A stretch of DNA of 64,000 bases from Candidatus Bathyarchaeota archaeon (GCA_013388905.1 JACAEI010000040.1:38371-102370); one strand, 5' to 3'. Counted from the first letter of the stretch, positions 1 through 9,117 are shown. Made by a program: numbers and translations. The notes: generated by a model not told the origin, from the sequence alone.

Positions 1-921
1 GACGAGATAGCACGAATACTTAATGTGACGCGTGGTGCAGACGGCTTCTTCATGGAAAGCCATCCTAAGCTTAAGCCAATAGACGCGCCCACAGACGGCG
101 TATTCTTCGCTGGAGCATGTCAAGGACTTAAGGATATACCTTACAGCGTTTCGCAAGGAAGTGGCGCCGCGTCGAGAGCTGCAACTGTGCTTTCGAAGCC
201 GAAGTGGAAGATTGAGCCTATAGTTTCTGTTATAGATGCCACTAAGTGTAGAAATGTGAATTCTAAATGTGGCATTTGTGCTGAACGCTGTCCATACGGG
301 TCGATAAAGGTTGAGGAGAAAAAAGCGGCTGAGGTTATTACTGCCATGTGCCATGGATGTGGAACATGTGTGGCTGAATGTCCCGCAGATGCTATAACAC
401 AGATGCATTTCACAGGCGCTCAAATATTCGCTCAAATAAGAGCTGCTTTAGAAACTAACCCGGAAGAGAAGATTCTGGCTTTTCTGTGCAACTGGTGTAG
501 CTACGCAGGCGCAGACTTGGCGGGCACAAGTAGATTTGAGTATCCACCGACAATACGTCCCATAAGAGTAATGTGCTCTGGAAGAGTCGACCGTGACTTT
601 GTCTTGGAAGCGCTTAGGCTAGGTGCTGGCATGGTTCTTATTGGCGCATGTCACCTTCCATACGACTGTCACTATATAAGTGGCAACTGGAAAATGAAGG
701 CTAGAATGGACGCGTTGGCGCCGATGTTAAATAAGCTTGGATTAAGTCCAGAAAGGTTCCGTGTGGAATATGTTTCGGCGGCTGAAGGAGTCAAATTTGC
801 TGAAGTAGTCAGAGAGATGACAGCGCAATTAAAGGCTTTAGGTAAGGATAAGATTAAGGCGGAAAACGAGAAGCTACGTCCTGTATTAGAGAATATGCTG
901 AAGAGGAAAGAAAAGAAGTAG
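1..921 (+). CDS. hdrA: HdrA C-terminal part fused to MvhD domain (5' truncated by window edge)
   Basis: The frame is open from base 1, so the gene begins upstream. The visible residues resemble the end of HdrA, the flavin-containing subunit of heterodisulfide reductase-type electron-bifurcating complexes (GACQGLKDIP, then an Ala/Ser-rich helix). Two ferredoxin-type Cys motifs follow at about bases 247-300 (CRNVNSKCGICAERCP) and 349-390 (CHGCGTCVAECP), each fit to bind a 4Fe-4S cluster. From about base 445 the chain continues into an MvhD/FrhD-like module (AFLCNWCSYAGADLAG, then CSGRVD and GACHLPYDCHY), which in other archaea passes electrons between a hydrogenase or formate dehydrogenase and HdrA. 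Such HdrA-MvhD fusions are known. The protein probably handles low-potential electrons for the one-carbon pathway encoded further along. It ends two bases before the stop of the opposing permease gene. Confidence 0.9.
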   Translation, partial: DEIARILNVTRGADGFFMESHPKLKPIDAPTDGVFFAGACQGLKDIPYSVSQGSGAASRAATVLSKPKWKIEPIVSVIDATKCRNVNSKCGICAERCPYGSIKVEEKKAAEVITAMCHGCGTCVAECPADAITQMHFTGAQIFAQIRAALETNPEEKILAFLCNWCSYAGADLAGTSRFEYPPTIRPIRVMCSGRVDRDFVLEALRLGAGMVLIGACHLPYDCHYISGNWKMKARMDALAPMLNKLGLSPERFRVEYVSAAEGVKFAEVVREMTAQLKALGKDKIKAENEKLRPVLENMLKRKEKK

Positions 922-923
922 CC

Positions 924-2189
924 TTATTTCAGAGAAGCTTTGGCGGCGTAGTAAACTGTGCCTGCTATTAGTCCTGCAACACCTATTATTAGTGCTTGTG
1001 GTGAAGCAAAAAGAATGAACGCTAGCAGTGCGATGCATGTTATTATGCCTAAAACTGGTACGATACAAGGATACAGTCTTTTTTGCACTTTTAAACGTAA
1101 AGCGGAAGCATTTGCTAAGGCGTAATAGAAGATCAGCGCAAATGTGCTTATGGCTACGACATGTGTAAGGTCTACGAATAGCACGAGTAATGTCATTAAG
1201 GCGCCTATTATCCAGACTGAATAGTATGGCGTGTTATATTGTGGATGTAGTTTGCTGAAGACTTGTGGTATGTCTTTTCTCTTTGCCATTGCGTAAGCCA
1301 TGCGCGAAACTCCCAGAATAGACGTGAGTAGGACACTTGCCGTTGCTAACAATCCTCCTGCAGCCACTACGTAAATTGCGGGTGAATTTCCAGTTATGTT
1401 TATGGCTTCTGTTAAGGGCGAGTTTGAACTAGAAAGTCTTTGTGCTCCGACGAGTCCCACTGCCACAGTTCCAACAAGTATGTAGACTATTGTGGATATG
1501 ACGAGTGATAGGAGTATGGCCTTTGGAACGTTCCGTCTGGCATCTTTAACTTCTTCTGCAATTACGGCTACTCTTGCGAATCCGCCGTAAGCAAAGAAAA
1601 TGTAGTAAGCGCCATAGAGCACACCAGCTCCGAAGGGAGTGAATGGAGCAAAGTTTGCAGAGTTGATGAAGAACATGCCTAGAAAAATAAAAAATGTTAG
1701 GATGAGCAGTTTTGCTATTACGAGAAAATTGTTGAATAGGGCTGATTGTCGAATGCCAAGATAATTAAGCGCTGTGAAAGCAATGCAGAGAACTACTGCA
1801 ACCAAGTTAGCATTTAAGAATGTAAAAATTGCTGTTAAATAATATGCAAATCCAAGCGACACTGCAGCCCCGGCAAAAGTGTTTGAAAGCATCCACATCC
1901 ATCCAACTAGAAAGCCTGCAAAAGGCGAAATTAGCATACATGTATACTCGTATACACTTCCTTCTATTGGTAGCCAAGAAGTAAGCTCAGCAAAGCTTAA
2001 TGCTGTGAATAAAGCGATGACAGCGGCTATGAGCATGGAAACTATGAGTGCTGAACCTGCTGAGCCTGCGGCTATGCCCGTAACAACAAATATGCCTGCA
2101 CCGATGATTGCACCGACACTTATGGCGGTAGCGTCAAACAAGCCTAAACTTTGCTTAAACTTAGATTGTTCAGCGCTTTTTTGGCTCAT
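924..2189 (-). CDS. APC-superfamily amino acid permease
   Basis: A 421-residue, strongly hydrophobic protein with about 12 membrane segments. The first segment carries GAIIGAGIF, the glycine-rich helix-1 motif of amino acid-polyamine-organocation transporters. It probably imports amino acids by cation symport or exchange; the substrate cannot be read from the sequence. It is a single gene transcribed toward hdrA, with the two stops two bases apart. The ATG at 2189 follows a short upstream region (2190-2355) that shares no operon with its neighbours. Confidence 0.88.
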   Translation of the reverse strand: MSQKSAEQSKFKQSLGLFDATAISVGAIIGAGIFVVTGIAAGSAGSALIVSMLIAAVIALFTALSFAELTSWLPIEGSVYEYTCMLISPFAGFLVGWMWMLSNTFAGAAVSLGFAYYLTAIFTFLNANLVAVVLCIAFTALNYLGIRQSALFNNFLVIAKLLILTFFIFLGMFFINSANFAPFTPFGAGVLYGAYYIFFAYGGFARVAVIAEEVKDARRNVPKAILLSLVISTIVYILVGTVAVGLVGAQRLSSSNSPLTEAINITGNSPAIYVVAAGGLLATASVLLTSILGVSRMAYAMAKRKDIPQVFSKLHPQYNTPYYSVWIIGALMTLLVLFVDLTHVVAISTFALIFYYALANASALRLKVQKRLYPCIVPVLGIITCIALLAFILFASPQALIIGVAGLIAGTVYYAAKASLK

Positions 2190-2355
2190 TTTGTCACACC
2201 ATCAGAAACTGTTCTTAAGACACCTTTTTATTAAGTCTTAACACATTAAACTTGTGAATAATATTTTCTCTGTTCTCAGGAGTCTAGACTCCCTCCATTA
2301 CATATAACATTGAAATTAGGATTAATCTACTAGAGAAATGGCTTTGATTTGGTTA

Positions 2356-5259
2356 CTAACTTTTCATATGATTTTCTTTGTTTTCCCAGTATTCTCGTGT
2401 TCGTAAATATTGAATCTTTGCTTTTAGGAGATCCATGTAGAATTCTTCTTCTTTCGGGTGCATCTTTCCAAGAATTCTGAAGGCTGTCTCTGGACCTACT
2501 CCTTTCACTTCTAATGCAATTATTGCTTTTTTACCGTAGCTAAGTATCAAATCTGCTGTGCGTCTCGCGTTTGTCAATTCCTTAAGTTCTTCTTCGCTGA
2601 ATTGTATGGCTTCACGCCGCTTCTTCAGAAGTTCACGTAGCCGATTTGAATCTTGGCTCGGATATAACAGTGCCAAAAGTTTGGAGTCACATTTGTCACA
2701 TGACGGATGTTCAAGCAGTTCTTTAATCTTTTTTTCAGCTGTCCATTCGCCGCATGACATGCAAAGTAGCTTGGCTGTTCTGGCTTCTATAGCCTTTTTC
2801 ATCTTGTCAATATTACTAAGCAAAATTTGTTCAGGAGCCATCAGCTCTGAAACATCTGAATATTTAGCTAAAATATGATAAGCCAATGGCGTAGGCTTCT
2901 CGACACGGTATAAAGTGCTAACCTTAATCTTCCCCTCTCTGATATTTCGCATTATCTCCTTAGCTTTGTTAATATCCACTTTTTCAACCATGGCTTCACG
3001 CAAAGTTTCATCATAAATCGGCGTGTCCTTAAACTGTGCCAAAAGCTGACTCTGCCTCTCAGGTCCCATAGTTTTTCCACGTGGCAATGCACCGAAACGT
3101 TCGCCTACAAACTTCATCTTATATGAAAATGGAAACTTTGCCTCTAAATAGTCGTTAAACGCTTCATCCACTTGTTCGTCTGTTAGGCTAAAAAGCGTGG
3201 TTGGTAATTTTTCCACCTCTTTCGGTGACAGATTCCGCGAAGCTTCGATTAGTATGCGGTAGCCGTCATTCCACCAGCCAACTATGAGTTCTCTATCAGA
3301 AAGCACTGAGTCGAAGACTCCGCCTAACGTGCTGTTCACGATTTCGCCAAAACAAGCATGAATTATAATGTATTTGTCATAGGCTTCAATAAGAATGCAA
3401 TTATGCGTTGGCACTGGCGCTCCCTCTCTCAGATGCTGTTCAACTTCCTTGGCAACGTCGACTAAAACAGACTGGTCTGTTCCAAACTTTTCAGCAAGAT
3501 TCGCAAGAGCCGGCTCTGCCTTTCTAGTTCTCTTTAACATTTCTGCAATTTCTCCTCGCATTTTTCCGGTTTCTTGCGCAAGGTCAAATGGCACTGGAAG
3601 CATTTCGCCGTCCCATCCGGGAATCGCAGCCAACGGGTCTTCCGATGGAACAACATAAACCGTGCCTGTTTCCTCTTCTATTTGGACTATGCGCCAAACT
3701 TTTCCTTTAACGATGAAGTTTAAGCCGACGCGTGCGCGTAAAGACATGAACTCGTCGCCTAAAGTGCCGATTTTTCTGTCTGAAATTACGTTTATTATTG
3801 GATAACGTTTCTCGTCTGGAATCATCGACAGATTCTCGTAGTAGTAGCGTCTGCCTTTAGCTGTTTTTCTCAATGTTTCTCCTTCTATTCTTACTTCATT
3901 TAAACTCTCTAAAAAGTATATCACATCCAACAGCATTTCTTTAGTAAAGTTTCTATAAGGATACGCTCTCCGTAACATCGCCAAAAGTTCATTTATGCTT
4001 ACGTTTTCTTTATCCATTAAAATGCCTACAATTTGATGGGCTAAGACGTCCAAGGCATTTTCATGAATCAGAACAGGCTCAATTCTGTTTTCATATGCAT
4101 TTCTCGTTGACGCAATCGACTCTAGTGTGTCGTCCGAAAAAGCCGTGATAATTACGCCCTTCGAAAGCATATCCAACCGATGACCGCTTCTGCCAACTCT
4201 TTGAATTAAGCTACTGACTTGCCGTGGCGAAAGATATTGAATGACTAAGTCCACATTGCCTATGTCTATGCCAAGCTCCAACGTGCTTGTGCAAATTATT
4301 GCTTTCAGAACGCCAGCCTTGAACTCATCTTCTATTTGAATTCGTTCTTCCTTCGATAATGAACCATGGTGCACTGCTATGTCTGTCCTGCCAAGCTGAG
4401 TGAATTTGTGACCAAGCATTTCCGCATTGGTTCTGCTGTTTACAAAGATTAGTGTGGATTTATGGTTATCAACAAGCTCTATTAATCGCCTTATTCTTGC
4501 TGCTGCTTCTGGTGCTGTGCGAAGCTTTCCAGCCAAATCATAATCAGCTTCCATTGGACTTGGATTTTCCACATGATATCTGTAGGCTTTAGCCAACGAA
4601 GCCTGAACAATGCTTATGCTTCTGTTTGTTCCAGCAATGAACTGTGCAACTTCGTCTGGATTGCCCAACGTCGCTGACAAACCTATCCTTTGAAACTCTT
4701 TTCCAATCAAATCATAAAGCCGTTCTAAGGCTATTGTAAGCTGTACACCGCGTTTGCTGCCTGCTAGCTCGTGCACTTCATCTACAACAACGTAGCAGAC
4801 ATGGCTCAAATGCTCTCTCATGCGGGTTCCAGGCAAAACAGCCTGCAGAGTTTCTGGCGTTGTCACAAGCATTTGCGGCGGCGAAATGGCCTGTTTCCTA
4901 CGCAGTTTCAATTCGGTATCGCCATGTCTAACTTCTACTGAAATTCCCAAACGGCTCGCCCAAAACGATAAACGCTTCAACAAGTCACGGTTCAAAGCCC
5001 TCAAAGGCGTGACATAAACCACAGCTATACCATTTTTCTCTTCACTCTCGATTAGTTTGGAAAAGATGGGCAGGAGAACCGCTTCCGTTTTGCCGCTTCC
5101 AGTAGGCGCAATCAAAAGCACGTTTTCTCCATTCAAGATAGGTGGAACTGCCATTATCTGCGGAAGAGTCAGCTCTCTAAAGCCTAACTCAGCTAAAGCC
5201 TCACGAATCGGCTTTGCAAGCAAACCGAATGGGTCAGGGGTTTGAGCTTTTTTTGGCAT
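2356..5259 (-). CDS. Lhr-type ATP-dependent DNA helicase (superfamily 2)
   Basis: A 967-residue large helicase-related protein. It has Walker A (APTGSGKTE, about residue 52), a DEVH box (VVDEVHELAGSKRG, about residue 160), motif VI (QRVGRSGHR, about residue 357), then the Lhr-specific winged-helix and core regions. A zinc-ribbon-like CMSC...CDKC pair lies near residues 830-855, followed by a helix-hairpin-helix-like tail (ALEVKGVGPETAFRILG). Lhr proteins translocate 3' to 5' on DNA and are thought to act in repair or fork remodelling; the length and zinc ribbon suit the archaeal Lhr2 group. It is transcribed alone, 42 bases upstream of the end of the amidotransferase gene on the same strand. 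Confidence 0.92.
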   Translation of the reverse strand: MPKKAQTPDPFGLLAKPIREALAELGFRELTLPQIMAVPPILNGENVLLIAPTGSGKTEAVLLPIFSKLIESEEKNGIAVVYVTPLRALNRDLLKRLSFWASRLGISVEVRHGDTELKLRRKQAISPPQMLVTTPETLQAVLPGTRMREHLSHVCYVVVDEVHELAGSKRGVQLTIALERLYDLIGKEFQRIGLSATLGNPDEVAQFIAGTNRSISIVQASLAKAYRYHVENPSPMEADYDLAGKLRTAPEAAARIRRLIELVDNHKSTLIFVNSRTNAEMLGHKFTQLGRTDIAVHHGSLSKEERIQIEDEFKAGVLKAIICTSTLELGIDIGNVDLVIQYLSPRQVSSLIQRVGRSGHRLDMLSKGVIITAFSDDTLESIASTRNAYENRIEPVLIHENALDVLAHQIVGILMDKENVSINELLAMLRRAYPYRNFTKEMLLDVIYFLESLNEVRIEGETLRKTAKGRRYYYENLSMIPDEKRYPIINVISDRKIGTLGDEFMSLRARVGLNFIVKGKVWRIVQIEEETGTVYVVPSEDPLAAIPGWDGEMLPVPFDLAQETGKMRGEIAEMLKRTRKAEPALANLAEKFGTDQSVLVDVAKEVEQHLREGAPVPTHNCILIEAYDKYIIIHACFGEIVNSTLGGVFDSVLSDRELIVGWWNDGYRILIEASRNLSPKEVEKLPTTLFSLTDEQVDEAFNDYLEAKFPFSYKMKFVGERFGALPRGKTMGPERQSQLLAQFKDTPIYDETLREAMVEKVDINKAKEIMRNIREGKIKVSTLYRVEKPTPLAYHILAKYSDVSELMAPEQILLSNIDKMKKAIEARTAKLLCMSCGEWTAEKKIKELLEHPSCDKCDSKLLALLYPSQDSNRLRELLKKRREAIQFSEEELKELTNARRTADLILSYGKKAIIALEVKGVGPETAFRILGKMHPKEEEFYMDLLKAKIQYLRTREYWENKENHMKS

Positions 5260-5301
5260 GGATTTATCAAGAATTGTAGTGTAGTTGAAGGGTTTATCTT
5301 T

Positions 5302-6093
5302 TTACTCAAATTTGATTGGATATGAAAGTGTGAGACCAGTATTTTCTTGGTATGGAATTGCGATTTTCTCCTTAAATTTGCCTGTGGCAAGTATCTTGCT
5401 GAATTCTTCGGTCAGTGGTTCTTTTCTTGAACAGAAGATCACTTCATTTCTTTCGTTTGTCCAGACTGTCAACCCTCTGGTTTTTCCTTTATGAAGTAAA
5501 TGTAGGAACGTGTTTTCTCCATCGATTTGCAACATAGCGATTGCGTTGGAACCTTGCAAAGAACAAAAAAGCGCGTATAAGGCTTCGTCAACACCTTCCT
5601 TTTCTTCTAGCAGTTCTGTGAAATAGTGGGGAATGACTTCTGAATCAACAAGCCCAACTTTTTCAGACTCAAAAACATGCTCTTCACCTAATCTCTCTCT
5701 AAGTTCTTTGTAGTTTTCCACTTTGCCGTTATGAACTGAAACAATGGTTAAACTTGGGTCAAGTTCGCCAACATAAGGTTGCGCAGTTTCCCTAAATTTC
5801 GCAGTTTCAATAAACTCGGGGCTTGGCATTCGAACATGACCAAGCAAAACAGACGCTTCACCAAGCTTAGCGTTGACGATTTCAGCCAATTGCTTTGCTG
5901 GAGAGGCGCTTACTTTTCCCACTTTTTCTAATAAAACGCTTCCATCATCCAGCAAAACAGCTACGCCTGCACCGTAACCTCCAACTGGTTTTAGTTCTCG
6001 TGGGTATTGATGAACTTCAAGTTTTTCAAGGAGTTTGAAGACTTTACTTAACGGGACAGGTTTTGTCAGTGCAAAGCCAAATATGCCACACAT
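5302..6093 (-). CDS. Class II glutamine amidotransferase domain protein
   Basis: A 263-residue protein beginning MCGIFGFA. Cys2 becomes the N-terminal nucleophile after removal of the initiator Met, as in GlmS, PurF and the stand-alone GlxB/YafJ-like amidotransferases. Later motifs fit the fold: SVHNGKVENYKEL (the HNG segment) and a GHVRMPSP loop. No synthase or sugar-isomerase domain is attached, so the enzyme probably supplies ammonia from glutamine to a separate partner that is not visible here. It lies directly downstream of the possible structured RNA region and upstream of the helicase gene on the same strand. Confidence 0.85.
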   Translation of the reverse strand: MCGIFGFALTKPVPLSKVFKLLEKLEVHQYPRELKPVGGYGAGVAVLLDDGSVLLEKVGKVSASPAKQLAEIVNAKLGEASVLLGHVRMPSPEFIETAKFRETAQPYVGELDPSLTIVSVHNGKVENYKELRERLGEEHVFESEKVGLVDSEVIPHYFTELLEEKEGVDEALYALFCSLQGSNAIAMLQIDGENTFLHLLHKGKTRGLTVWTNERNEVIFCSRKEPLTEEFSKILATGKFKEKIAIPYQENTGLTLSYPIKFE

Positions 6094-6164
6094 TTGTTAT
6101 CCTCTTCCTCAACCTTGCTTCAAGATTTGCAAACGCAGATATTTTAGAATAACCTTTTATATTA

Positions 6165-6234
6165 TTGGACGATGAGGTAATCGAGGTACGTTGACGCCTC
6201 TGCGGATGATTGCCTTTTCCGCTCCCGAGTCCAA
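6165..6234. ncRNA. Possible structured RNA element
   Basis: The gene-free stretch 6094-6291 contains a 70-base segment that folds as a closed multibranch. TTGGAC (6165-6170) pairs with GTCCAA (6229-6234), enclosing GAGG/CCTC (6183-6186 with 6197-6200) and GCGGA/TCCGC (6202-6206 with 6218-6222). An AT-rich TATA-like stretch (TTTTATAT) lies just upstream on the plus strand. No known family was recognised, and tRNA and RNase P were excluded by eye. It could equally be a leader or an attenuator on the minus strand. Confidence 0.3.
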
Positions 6235-6291
6235 AACTAGAAGGATACAGCTAAGTTTTCGTGGATAAAGAAAGAGGGAGAGTAGCTTAGT

Positions 6292-6510
6292 TTATCGTTC
6301 TGGTGTTCCAGTGATGTATGCCCAGACGCTTACTAGCATCAATGTTAGACAGGCCCCAGCGAGTCCTGAAAGGACATAGCGTGCGTTGAGGAAGGCTGGC
6401 AATATGACTAAGAGCCCTGGTATTATGTATTCTGCGGTTAGATCAGCGATTACTCCTGCTAAGAATCCCAGTAGCGCTACTAGCATGAACACTTTTAGTC
6501 TTTCATTCAT
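6292..6510 (-). CDS. Small membrane protein, unknown function
   Basis: A 72-residue protein with two predicted membrane helices (about residues 8-28 and 44-66) and a charged N-terminus (MNERLK). No family was recognised. It faces away from the cdv operon, so its promoter region lies back-to-back with that of the ESCRT-III gene. The reading frame is short but compositionally plausible, with few rare residues and a clear hydrophobic periodicity. Confidence 0.6.
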   Translation of the reverse strand: MNERLKVFMLVALLGFLAGVIADLTAEYIIPGLLVILPAFLNARYVLSGLAGACLTLMLVSVWAYITGTPER

Positions 6511-6658
6511 TTAATTTTCACCTTTGGTTTAGAATTCGAATCTAAGCCTCTTTTTAGTCTAACTTACACATTTTTGTCTATTACTCCAAAACCAGCAACA
6601 TGCTCTTTTAATTATAGAATTAAAGCTTAAAAACGCTTTCAATTAGACATATAGCTCT

Positions 6659-6713
6659 ACGTATATACGTGCATATTTTCAACATGTTAACAATGCATAA
6701 TATTGTTATATGC
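6659..6713 (+). promoter_or_regulatory. Palindrome-rich promoter region of the cdv operon
   Basis: ACGTATATACGT (6659-6670) is a perfect 12-base palindrome that covers a TATA-like core. Downstream, GCATAT (6671-6676) pairs with ATATGC (6708-6713), and nested inside is AACAAT (6689-6694) with ATTGTT (6702-6707), plus the 8-base palindrome AACATGTT (6681-6688). If the TATA core is the promoter, transcription would start near 6690, about 50 bases before the TTG start, and the nested repeats would sit at or just after the start site. This looks like an operator, but no binding factor is identified. Confidence 0.45.
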
Positions 6714-6739
6714 ACCCCTTCTTTTTCGGAGGAATTAAT

Positions 6740-7411
6740 TTGTCTGAAAGATTCGCAAAAAAATGGGAAAGTAGAAGAGAAGAAACACCATTCACTGATC
6801 GCATAAAAGGAGCAGTAAGGCCGCCAGGTCCACTTAAACCACGTTTAGACTTTGCAGTTAGGCGTATCGAACTTCAAACACAGAAACTAGACCAGGCGAC
6901 AGAAAGATTCAGTCAAAGAGACAAAGCAATATTCGCAAGAATTGTTGACGCATATACTAAGCATGACACAGCGCGCGCAAACGTTTTCGCTAATGAGCTC
7001 GCTGAAATACGCAAAATGGAAAGGCTTATTATAAATGCGAGACTTGCCCTTGAGCAGATTGTGTTAAGGTTAAGAACAGTATCAGAACTTGGAGACGTAG
7101 TATCCACACTCGGACCAGCAGTAGGCGTATTACGCTCAGTGAGAACTGGACTTGCAAGCGTTTTTCCAGAAGCAGAAAGCGAACTTGGAGAAATTGGAAA
7201 TCTGTTAAGCGGTATAATGATTGAAGCAGGCCAAAGCTCAGGAATGACACTAAACTTTGACACAGTTAATGAAGATGCAACTAAAATTCTCACGGAAGCA
7301 GCAACGGTTGCAGAACAAAGAATCAAAGACAAGTTCCCAGAATTGCCACCGGGAATCCCTGGCATCCCAACAGCGGCAGTAGACGAAAAGTCGTCAACTG
7401 AAACCTCGTAA
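6740..7411 (+). CDS. cdvB: ESCRT-III/Snf7-family cell division protein without winged helix (CdvB-like)
   Basis: ESCRT-III proteins polymerise on membranes and drive the final constriction in Cdv-type division. Helical core: PLKPRLDFAVRRIE, then QRDKAIFARIVDA and AEIRKMERLIINARLALEQI. The C-terminus carries FPELPPGIPGIP, a proline-rich motif resembling the MIM2 element that binds the MIT domain of Vps4/CdvC. No winged-helix domain follows, so it resembles the CdvB1/B2 paralogues rather than canonical CdvB. An ATG at 6710 is in frame, but TTG at 6740 has GGAGGA at 6728-6733 with good spacing and is preferred. It is the first gene of a four-gene operon, 16 bases before cdvA. Confidence 0.9.
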   Translation: MSERFAKKWESRREETPFTDRIKGAVRPPGPLKPRLDFAVRRIELQTQKLDQATERFSQRDKAIFARIVDAYTKHDTARANVFANELAEIRKMERLIINARLALEQIVLRLRTVSELGDVVSTLGPAVGVLRSVRTGLASVFPEAESELGEIGNLLSGIMIEAGQSSGMTLNFDTVNEDATKILTEAATVAEQRIKDKFPELPPGIPGIPTAAVDEKSSTETS

Positions 7412-7427
7412 AAACGGGGGAGAAAAA

Positions 7428-8171
7428 ATGTCACAGAACCCCAACCTTTTTCTTTCCGTTGGAAAGGAAATTAAAGATGAATATGGACGTGAAATAGGCA
7501 GAATAGCATCATTTGCTCTAACTCCAAGCGGAAAATTTGATGCTGTCTTTATAGAGCAGACTGGCGGAAAATTCGTGAAACTTTCCACAGAACACTTACA
7601 ATTTGACGGCGCAAATGTCACTATGACTTCTACGGTTAAATCACGTGCAAACAGTTTCTGCAATCAGATTCCGCTTCTTTGGCGTAAGGATCAAGCCCTT
7701 AAAGAGTTGGCTGACAAGAACAAGATTTCTAAGGAACTTTACGAAGAGTTACACCATAGTTTTGAAGGTGCATTAAATCAGCTGAAAAGGGAGGCTCAGG
7801 CATTGACAGACGAGATAGATAAAGAAATCGACAGATGTGCTAATGAGATAAAAGAATTAAACTATGCGCTGGTGCATCTCGAGCTTGAGCATGAAATAGG
7901 AAAAATCGACGACCAAGCTTATCAAACAGCTTTCAATATAATTCAAGAGAATATTAAACGAGTCAATAACGAAAAGAGTGATTTCGAACAGACAAGCAAC
8001 AAGCTTTCAAACATTCTGCTGGGCGACACGCCAAAAACAGAAGAAATACTAAATACTGCGGTGAAAATGGAAGAACCACACAAAGAATCCACTTCGGCTT
8101 CTGAGGTTCCCGAACTTCCTGAGCCCCCCGTAGTAGTTTATGTGAAAGAAATCGGAAAAGCTGGAATATAG
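7428..8171 (+). CDS. cdvA: CdvA: PRC-barrel plus coiled-coil cell division protein
   Basis: A 247-residue protein. Residues 1-70 look like a PRC-barrel (GKEIKDEYGREIGRIASFAL). A long coiled coil follows (about 85-190), and the tail contains PELPEPP, a proline motif like the one in the neighbouring ESCRT-III proteins. CdvA in Sulfolobus binds membrane and DNA and recruits CdvB to mid-cell through a C-terminal peptide. The ATG follows GGGGGA with suitable spacing. Placement between two ESCRT-III genes differs from the usual cdvA-cdvB-cdvC order. A paralogue without the PRC domain is encoded at 47829. Confidence 0.88.
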   Translation: MSQNPNLFLSVGKEIKDEYGREIGRIASFALTPSGKFDAVFIEQTGGKFVKLSTEHLQFDGANVTMTSTVKSRANSFCNQIPLLWRKDQALKELADKNKISKELYEELHHSFEGALNQLKREAQALTDEIDKEIDRCANEIKELNYALVHLELEHEIGKIDDQAYQTAFNIIQENIKRVNNEKSDFEQTSNKLSNILLGDTPKTEEILNTAVKMEEPHKESTSASEVPELPEPPVVVYVKEIGKAGI

Positions 8172-8203
8172 TCGCATAACGAGTACGGGCGGAGGGAAAA
8201 GCT

Positions 8204-9103
8204 ATTAAAATCTTTGTTCGCTCTAACCCTCCTCTCCGTGATGTAGTAGTAGATTCCATGCGAACTTTGAGAGTGCAGCATAACAAGATTGCACAAGCTG
8301 CCTTCAGGCTTAAAGAACGAGACAAGATTCTTTTTCAAACATGTATAAACGCATTAAATAAGAAGAACAAAGAAAAAGCAGCTATTTGTGCAAACGAGAT
8401 TGCAGAAGTTCGAAAATTACTAAAGTTTCTACATAACATAGAATTAGCCATCGAACGTGTGCTCCTCAGACTTGAAACCATAAAAGAATTGAACGACATA
8501 GTTTTCGACCTCAAACCTGCTCTGCGACTTCTCCAAAGTGTTTCGCAACAATTATTTGAAATTTTGCCAGATGTTTCTTCTGAATTATCAAAAGTGAATG
8601 AAGAGATAAGCCAAACACTGCATTCCACAAAACTAGCGGCAGATGAGTCAATAATACCAGTAGGCGGAAAAACACCTGCTGGAGAAGCAATCTTAAAAGA
8701 GGTCTCCAGTTTCCTTGAGCAAAAACTAGCTGATGAACTCCCTGAACCGCCCATTACTTTAGAAGAAGCACCTAAACTCGAGAAAACCGGATTGAAAGAA
8801 ATGATAGCCTTAGCAGCTAACTGCTCACAAGCAATAGGCCATGAAACCGAAGAATCAGCTGAAGATTCTTCTCAAACTCTCTTTTCATTTAAAAAAGCCG
8901 AGATTCAGGAAATTTCCTTAACTGTTGAAAAGGAAAAACAGCTTTTGGAAGAAGTTCTCCTTGAGTATGTTAAGAAATGTAAAGGAGAGATTGATTTAGC
9001 ACGTTGCTCATCTGATTTGAAAACCTCGTATGAGGAAATTGAGAAAGCCCTTGAAAGTTTAGGGTCGAAAGGAAAAATAAAAATTGAGTTAAAGACTGGA
9101 TAG
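8204..9103 (+). CDS. cdvB: ESCRT-III protein with C-terminal winged helix (CdvB), probable non-ATG start
   Basis: The ESCRT-III core aligns with the first gene of the operon (KERDKILFQTCINAL against QRDKAIFARIVDA). A MIM2-like ADELPEPPITLEE sits near the middle, and the last 75 residues resemble the CdvB winged helix that binds CdvA. The first ATG is at 8258, but conserved core sequence lies upstream of it in the same open frame (NPPLRDVVVDS matches PLKPRLDFAVR). That frame is open back to 8180 without ATG, GTG or TTG. An ATT at 8204 has GGAGGG at 8191-8196, seven bases away, and is the most likely start. If 8258 were used, part of helix 1 would be lost. Confidence 0.82.
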   Translation: MKIFVRSNPPLRDVVVDSMRTLRVQHNKIAQAAFRLKERDKILFQTCINALNKKNKEKAAICANEIAEVRKLLKFLHNIELAIERVLLRLETIKELNDIVFDLKPALRLLQSVSQQLFEILPDVSSELSKVNEEISQTLHSTKLAADESIIPVGGKTPAGEAILKEVSSFLEQKLADELPEPPITLEEAPKLEKTGLKEMIALAANCSQAIGHETEESAEDSSQTLFSFKKAEIQEISLTVEKEKQLLEEVLLEYVKKCKGEIDLARCSSDLKTSYEEIEKALESLGSKGKIKIELKTG

Positions 9104-9117
9104 GAGAATTAAAACTT

